Below are positions 59,811 through 64,000 of a DNA stretch of 64,000 nucleotides, one piece after another. The stretch's first letter is position 1; the number at the start of each line of letters is the position of its first letter. Origin of the DNA: Bacillota bacterium (lineage in GTDB: Bacteria; Bacillota; Clostridia; Lachnospirales; Lachnospiraceae). The stretch spans positions 1-64,000 of the forward strand of contig JAEWAK010000072.1 of assembly GCA_023391695.1 (NCBI GenBank), in the 5' to 3' direction. The notes below the pieces were generated by a model. It did no database searches and had not been told where the DNA came from. It saw only the letters and a program-made list of their open reading frames with translations. Both the position numbers and the translations under genes were made by a program.

Positions 59811-61262
59811 ATGTTAAAAAAGACATTAAACAAGAAAGTATATTCCCTGATTTTGTCTTTGTTTTTTTCTCTGCTCACTTTGACCAGGGTATTCGGCGCT
59901 GTTACCGAAACCCAAAGAGATACTATCTTTAAGCTGACTTCCATTTTTGAGAACAGTACTACCACACTTCAATATACATATGTGGAAAACATCGGGGACG
60001 GAAGAGGCTTAACTTTCGGTTTTGCGGGCTTTTGCAGCGGAACCTATGACGGAACCCTGTTTCTGAAAGAATACCAGTCCTTAAATCCGAATAATATTTT
60101 AGTCAAATACATACCGGCATTTGAGCGTATTGACAGCCTTCCCCATCCCGGCGGTTTGTGCAGTGATACCACGGGGCTTAACAATTTTCCTGCCGACTTC
60201 CGATCCTGCGGCAATGACCCGGCATTTAAGGAAGCCCAGCATAACCTGGTCAACCGGCTTTACTGGAACCCATCCCAGGATGCAGTGAATCAAATCGGAG
60301 CAAAATACGCCATTACGGCCGGAGAACTTTATGATTCTTTCATAAACCATGGTGCGGACGGGGCATGGGATATTATCAACCAGACCAACAGTGCCGTGGG
60401 AAAAATCAGTAGCGGCACGGATGAAAAGACCTGGCTGAACAGATATTTAAGTATCCGGTACGGAATTCTTGCTGCTGACCCTACATGGAGCGAAGCGGTT
60501 GACCGGGTTAAGGTATATCAAAAATTATTAAACACGGACAATAATGTCAATCTTACAAGGCCGATTACCGTCACCTGCTACGGAGATACCTTTACGATTT
60601 CCGGCGGTACCGAAACGGTCGCTGCCCCGGTTTTTAACCCTGCCGGCGGTACTTACTCATCCGCTTTGGATGTAACTATCTCAAGTCCGACAGCCGGAGC
60701 CACCATACGTTATACTACCGACGGAAGCAATCCGACTTTAGCCTCCCCGGTTTATTCGGCTCCCATTCGTATCTCTTCAACCAGGACGCTTAAGGCGATT
60801 GCAGTTAAATCCGGTTTAAATGACTCGGCCATATCAAGTGCCACCTACACCATTTCCTCGGTTTCACAGGTGGCAGCCCCTGTTTTCAGTCCTGCCGGCG
60901 GTACTTACAGTTCTGCACAGAACGTAACTATTTCCTGTGCGACCGCAGGTGCTTCCATCCGCTATACCACGGATGGGTCCACTCCAACCGCATCTTCGGC
61001 CCTTTATACAGGACCCATTTCCATAACAAGTACGAAAACGATAAAGGCAATTGCAATTGTATCGGGAATGACAAATTCTACAGTCACAAGTGTTACCTAT
61101 ACCATCAGCATAAGCGGCTACCCAGCCTGGGCACCCAATACCTATTACAGCATAGGAAGTATCGTGTCTTACGGTGGCACCAATTACAGATGTATCCAGG
61201 CCCATACCTCCCTTACGGGCTGGGAACCCTCTGTTGTACCTGCCTTATGGCAGCCGGTTTAA
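59811..61262 (+). CDS. GH46 chitosanase with two chitobiase-C-type repeats and a CBM5/12 module
   Basis: Secreted endo-chitosanase of 483 residues. The signal peptide (about 1-30) ends at VFGA. The GH46 catalytic domain covers about 31-265: Glu47 in TSIFENST and Asp63 in ENIGDGRGLTFGFAGFCSG match the catalytic acid and base of the family, and LYDSFINHGADGAWDII follows. Two repeats of about 80 residues (starts at about 269 and 353) have the CHB_HEX_C pattern APVFxPAGGTYSSA and IRYTTDGSxPT. A CBM5/12-type chitin-binding module ends the protein (YPAWAPNTYYSIGSIVSYGG to GWEPSVVPALWQ). GGAGG precedes the ATG. It is followed 17 bp later by another secreted enzyme with the same accessory modules. 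Confidence 0.93.
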   Translation: MLKKTLNKKVYSLILSLFFSLLTLTRVFGAVTETQRDTIFKLTSIFENSTTTLQYTYVENIGDGRGLTFGFAGFCSGTYDGTLFLKEYQSLNPNNILVKYIPAFERIDSLPHPGGLCSDTTGLNNFPADFRSCGNDPAFKEAQHNLVNRLYWNPSQDAVNQIGAKYAITAGELYDSFINHGADGAWDIINQTNSAVGKISSGTDEKTWLNRYLSIRYGILAADPTWSEAVDRVKVYQKLLNTDNNVNLTRPITVTCYGDTFTISGGTETVAAPVFNPAGGTYSSALDVTISSPTAGATIRYTTDGSNPTLASPVYSAPIRISSTRTLKAIAVKSGLNDSAISSATYTISSVSQVAAPVFSPAGGTYSSAQNVTISCATAGASIRYTTDGSTPTASSALYTGPISITSTKTIKAIAIVSGMTNSTVTSVTYTISISGYPAWAPNTYYSIGSIVSYGGTNYRCIQAHTSLTGWEPSVVPALWQPV

Positions 61263-61279
61263 TAAAGGGGGAATAAGAA

Positions 61280-63934
61280 ATGAATCTATTTAGAAAGAAA
61301 CACCCGTTTTTTAAAAAAATAGCTTTTTTATTTAGTTTTATACTGCTATTTTGCTATTTAACCGGCTTTACCATGCCGGTTGTAAATGCAGCCGCATCCG
61401 GAAAACCGGGAACTCCCATTTTGGGACATGACAATTTTGACAATGACGGCAATTATACCATAACAATGAATATGTGGTGGGGCAACAACGGAACTTCCTG
61501 GACACTTTATGAAAACGACATCCAGGTATATACCGGTGCTTTAACGGACGGTTCCCCCAATGCCCAGACGGTGTCCAAATCATTTACGGACAAGGCGGCC
61601 GGTACTTATACCTATGTGTGCTACCTGAACAATTCATACGGTTCTGTCTCCAGTGCTCCAATCTCGGTTAATGTAAATACCGGCGGCGGCATTGTAAACA
61701 GCGGTATAAAAATAGCCGGAGCCGACACTGCCTCCGAAGCGCTGCAGCTTACGGTCTCTCAGGGAACCACGGAATTTTCCCTTAGCGCCACCGGAGTTAC
61801 CAGCCCGAATTATAACCTTTCAACCAGTAACAGTTCCGTCGCAGATTTTCAGATATTAAATGGAAATACCTTAAAAATAAACGGCCTGAAAGCAGGACGT
61901 ACTTCCTTGAAAATTAAGGAAACCACCACCAATAAGGTACGTTATGTGGGTATACGGGTAAAGACATCCGGCGGCAGCTTGCCGGGACTTCCCGATTACC
62001 TCTCCATCGGTTCCGTAAGTGAAGATTCGGCAGCGGACCTGGACTTCTGGAAGGACTACGGTACGGGGCTAACCAACAAAAGAATGGATATCCGCTACAT
62101 CTATTTAAACGGCGGTCCGGAAAACGGCTGGAAAACCTGGGGCGACGGCAACGGAGGACGTGCGGTTTCCTTCATACGGGAAAGCAAAAAACTGGGCATG
62201 ATACCCTTCTTTGTATATTATAATATTCCCGATGGCAGCGAAAGCTATGAACTGGACAAACAGCACATAGAAAGCGATTCCTATATGCAATCCTATTTCA
62301 AGGATCTTAAATTTGCCCTGGATATTATAAAGCAGGAAGGAGGGGATGAGACGGTCGGCCTGATTTTAGAACCTGACTTTTTAGGTTATATGATGCAGAA
62401 CTCCGGAAAACAGCCTGATCAGATAACCGCAAGGACCAGCGCAGTATATTCGGCCGGAATATTAAGCACTTCTGCCGATCCGGTATTTCCCGATACTCTT
62501 ACCGGCCTTGTAAAAGCCATAAACTATACCATAAACAAATACGCTCCCAATGCTTATTTCGGATGGCAGTTCAACCTCTGGGCTTCCCCCGGAATAACCA
62601 CCGGAATCCCTTCGACGGGACTGATGAGAATCACTGATACCCAGGGGGTTACTAACGGGCGTCAGGCTCTTGTTTCAGAAGCAAAGGAAATCTATAAATA
62701 TTACGGTAAGGCAGGGGTTTCAAGCTACGGTGCGGATTTTGTTTCCATCGATAAATACGGTTTGGATGCCGGTATCAGTTCCCCTTCCAATCCTTCCGCC
62801 TCCACCTGGTTCTGGAACCTGGACCACTGGAATAACTATCTGCTGTTTAATAAGACTTTACACCAGGAATCGGGGCTTCCCGTTATCCTGTGGCAGATTC
62901 CCGTGGGACACATCAATCAAAGCACCAGTGCAAATCCTTACAACCAAGGCACATTTCCTGATCTGGACAACACGAACCAGCATTACGAGGACTCTGCTCC
63001 CACCTTTTTCCTTGGGGACACCTTTACTGCCTCGGGCACAAGATTTAATTACTTTTCCACAAATCAGGGAAATGATCCAAAACTCTCTGTTTCAGGCAGT
63101 CAGATAACCTGGAATTCCCATGCCAGGGAAGCGGCGGACGCAGGAATCATCTCCGTCCTTTTTGGAGCCGGCGTGGGAAACAGTACCGACGGGGTGGGTT
63201 CTCCTCCGACGGACAGCTACTGGTGGATCACAAAAGCCCAGAGTTATTTTAATAATCCGGAACCGCTAGGTGGCGGCAATCCCATAGAAACCGTAGCCGC
63301 ACCGGCCTTTACCCCTGCCGGCGGAACCTATACTACGGCACAGTCGGTAACCATCTCCTGCTCCACCGATGGCGCCACCATACGCTATACTACCGACGGA
63401 AGTACTCCTTCCAATACTTCCAGTGTTTACGCTGGCCCTATCAGCGTAACTTCCACCAAGACCATAAAAGCCCGCGCTTTTAAGTCAGGAATGGCCGATT
63501 CTCCTCTGGCAGAAAGCACTTATACCATCGGCACCGTATCACAGGTGGCCGCACCGGTCTTTACTCCCGGCGGCGGGACATACCAGTCCTCACAGAATGT
63601 GACCATTTCCTGTGCTACAAGTGGTGCCACGATCCGCTATACCACCGACGGAACTACCCCTACCACCAGTTCCCCGGTTTATACCGGAGCTATAAATATA
63701 TCCGCAAGCCAAACAGTAAAAGCCTACGCATCCAAATCCGGCATGACCGATTCCACCGTAACGACTGCTGTTTACACGGTTAACAGCAGTTACCCTGCCT
63801 GGGCTACTTACATACCCTACGCATTGGGCGATCTCGTAACCTACAACGGGATAACCTATAAATGCACTTTAGCCCACACCTCCCTACCGGGCTGGGAGCC
63901 ACCTCTTGTGCCCGTCCTTTGGCAGGCTCAATAA
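61280..63934 (+). CDS. Large secreted protein: chitinase-type N-domain, unassigned catalytic-like domain, chitin-binding C-terminus
   Basis: An 884-residue exported protein. A signal peptide (about 1-38) is followed by an FnIII-like domain resembling the N-terminal domain of bacterial chitinases (GKPGTPILGHDNFDNDGNYTITMNMWWGNNG, about 40-133) and a Big2-like domain (about 138-228). A region of about 430 residues (235-665) looks like a barrel-type hydrolase: IGSVSEDSAADLDFWKDYGTG, MDIRYIYLNGGP, GMIPFFVYYNIPDG, VGLILEPDFLGYM, SSYGADFVSIDKYGLDAG. I cannot place it in a known GH family; the Glu in LILEPDF and Asp in VSIDKYG are candidate catalytic acids. Two CHB_HEX_C-type repeats and a CBM5/12 module close it, nearly the same as in the chitosanase. 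GGGGG precedes the ATG. Co-transcription with the chitosanase is likely. Confidence 0.8.
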   Translation: MNLFRKKHPFFKKIAFLFSFILLFCYLTGFTMPVVNAAASGKPGTPILGHDNFDNDGNYTITMNMWWGNNGTSWTLYENDIQVYTGALTDGSPNAQTVSKSFTDKAAGTYTYVCYLNNSYGSVSSAPISVNVNTGGGIVNSGIKIAGADTASEALQLTVSQGTTEFSLSATGVTSPNYNLSTSNSSVADFQILNGNTLKINGLKAGRTSLKIKETTTNKVRYVGIRVKTSGGSLPGLPDYLSIGSVSEDSAADLDFWKDYGTGLTNKRMDIRYIYLNGGPENGWKTWGDGNGGRAVSFIRESKKLGMIPFFVYYNIPDGSESYELDKQHIESDSYMQSYFKDLKFALDIIKQEGGDETVGLILEPDFLGYMMQNSGKQPDQITARTSAVYSAGILSTSADPVFPDTLTGLVKAINYTINKYAPNAYFGWQFNLWASPGITTGIPSTGLMRITDTQGVTNGRQALVSEAKEIYKYYGKAGVSSYGADFVSIDKYGLDAGISSPSNPSASTWFWNLDHWNNYLLFNKTLHQESGLPVILWQIPVGHINQSTSANPYNQGTFPDLDNTNQHYEDSAPTFFLGDTFTASGTRFNYFSTNQGNDPKLSVSGSQITWNSHAREAADAGIISVLFGAGVGNSTDGVGSPPTDSYWWITKAQSYFNNPEPLGGGNPIETVAAPAFTPAGGTYTTAQSVTISCSTDGATIRYTTDGSTPSNTSSVYAGPISVTSTKTIKARAFKSGMADSPLAESTYTIGTVSQVAAPVFTPGGGTYQSSQNVTISCATSGATIRYTTDGTTPTTSSPVYTGAINISASQTVKAYASKSGMTDSTVTTAVYTVNSSYPAWATYIPYALGDLVTYNGITYKCTLAHTSLPGWEPPLVPVLWQAQ

Positions 63935-64000
63935 TACAAAGAAGGATATTTTATATCCACTGATTCTAACCCACGGTTTTGTTATACCATGTTCGCAGGC

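Noticed and set aside
1..64000. CRISPR array, tRNA or rRNA genes, insertion sequences, prophage or conjugation genes
   Set aside because: No regularly spaced direct repeats, cloverleaf-like segments, transposase, integrase or phage proteins were seen in the window.

Overview
The window looks like a chromosomal segment of a spore-forming, moderately low-GC, monoderm member of the Clostridia, most like Lachnospiraceae. This is an inference from gene content: sporulation and germination genes (spoIIP, gpr), an HrcA/CIRCE heat-shock operon, an agr-type quorum-sensing locus, many ATPase-less sugar ABC importers and secreted polysaccharide-degrading enzymes. No rRNA, tRNA, CRISPR array, insertion sequence or prophage was seen.

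Region 1 (1-13.1 kb): the heat-shock operon hrcA-grpE-dnaK runs leftwards from a consensus promoter with a perfect CIRCE operator. Upstream lies a leftward agr locus in the order agrA-agrC-agrB-agrD, including a 40-residue agrD that overlaps the end of agrB. A small XRE regulator diverges from it. Then come hemW, lepA and a Wzy/WaaL-like polysaccharide polymerase or ligase. Region 2 (13.2-25 kb): a secreted Big2-type protein, then an amino-sugar locus. The locus has a DUF4127 domain joined in frame to the ManNAc-6-P epimerase NanE, a GHL10-like/GNAT/GNAT fusion, a CUT1 sugar importer without ATPase, an RpiR-type regulator and a ROK sugar kinase. Region 3 (24.9-27.8 kb): spoIIP, gpr and rpsT. 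In B. subtilis rpsT-gpr-spoIIP-lepA-hemW-hrcA-grpE-dnaK is nearly contiguous, so here the amino-sugar and agr blocks interrupt a conserved neighbourhood.

Region 4 (27.9-36.6 kb): dinB (with a LexA-like box), an SRAP-domain protein and a ComFB-like protein; a GH3 glycosidase with a divergent AraC regulator and three shared operator-like sites; and a membrane-anchored protein and an SH3/NlpC-P60 peptidoglycan hydrolase. Region 5 (36.7-46.4 kb) is the most unusual block: an OmpR-type two-component system, a CUT1 sugar importer, a HlyD-like adaptor and a MacB-like permease without ATPase, with a divergent TolC-like protein in an apparently monoderm organism. Both promoter regions carry direct repeats of ATGAAG with an 11-bp period, which suggests one regulon.

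Region 6 (46.5-57 kb): a DUF362 protein, an oligopeptide ABC importer operon (A-B-C-D-F plus a small membrane protein), an XRE regulator, a CPBP membrane protease homologue, and a glutathione peroxidase/flavodoxin pair. Region 7 (57-64 kb): secreted polysaccharide enzymes. These are a right-handed beta-helix (pectate-lyase-3 type) protein, a GH46 chitosanase and a large catalytic protein of unassigned family. The last two share tandem chitobiase C-terminal-type repeats and a CBM5/12-type module, which points to chitosan or chitin use. Short palindromic repeat families are scattered through the intergenic DNA.
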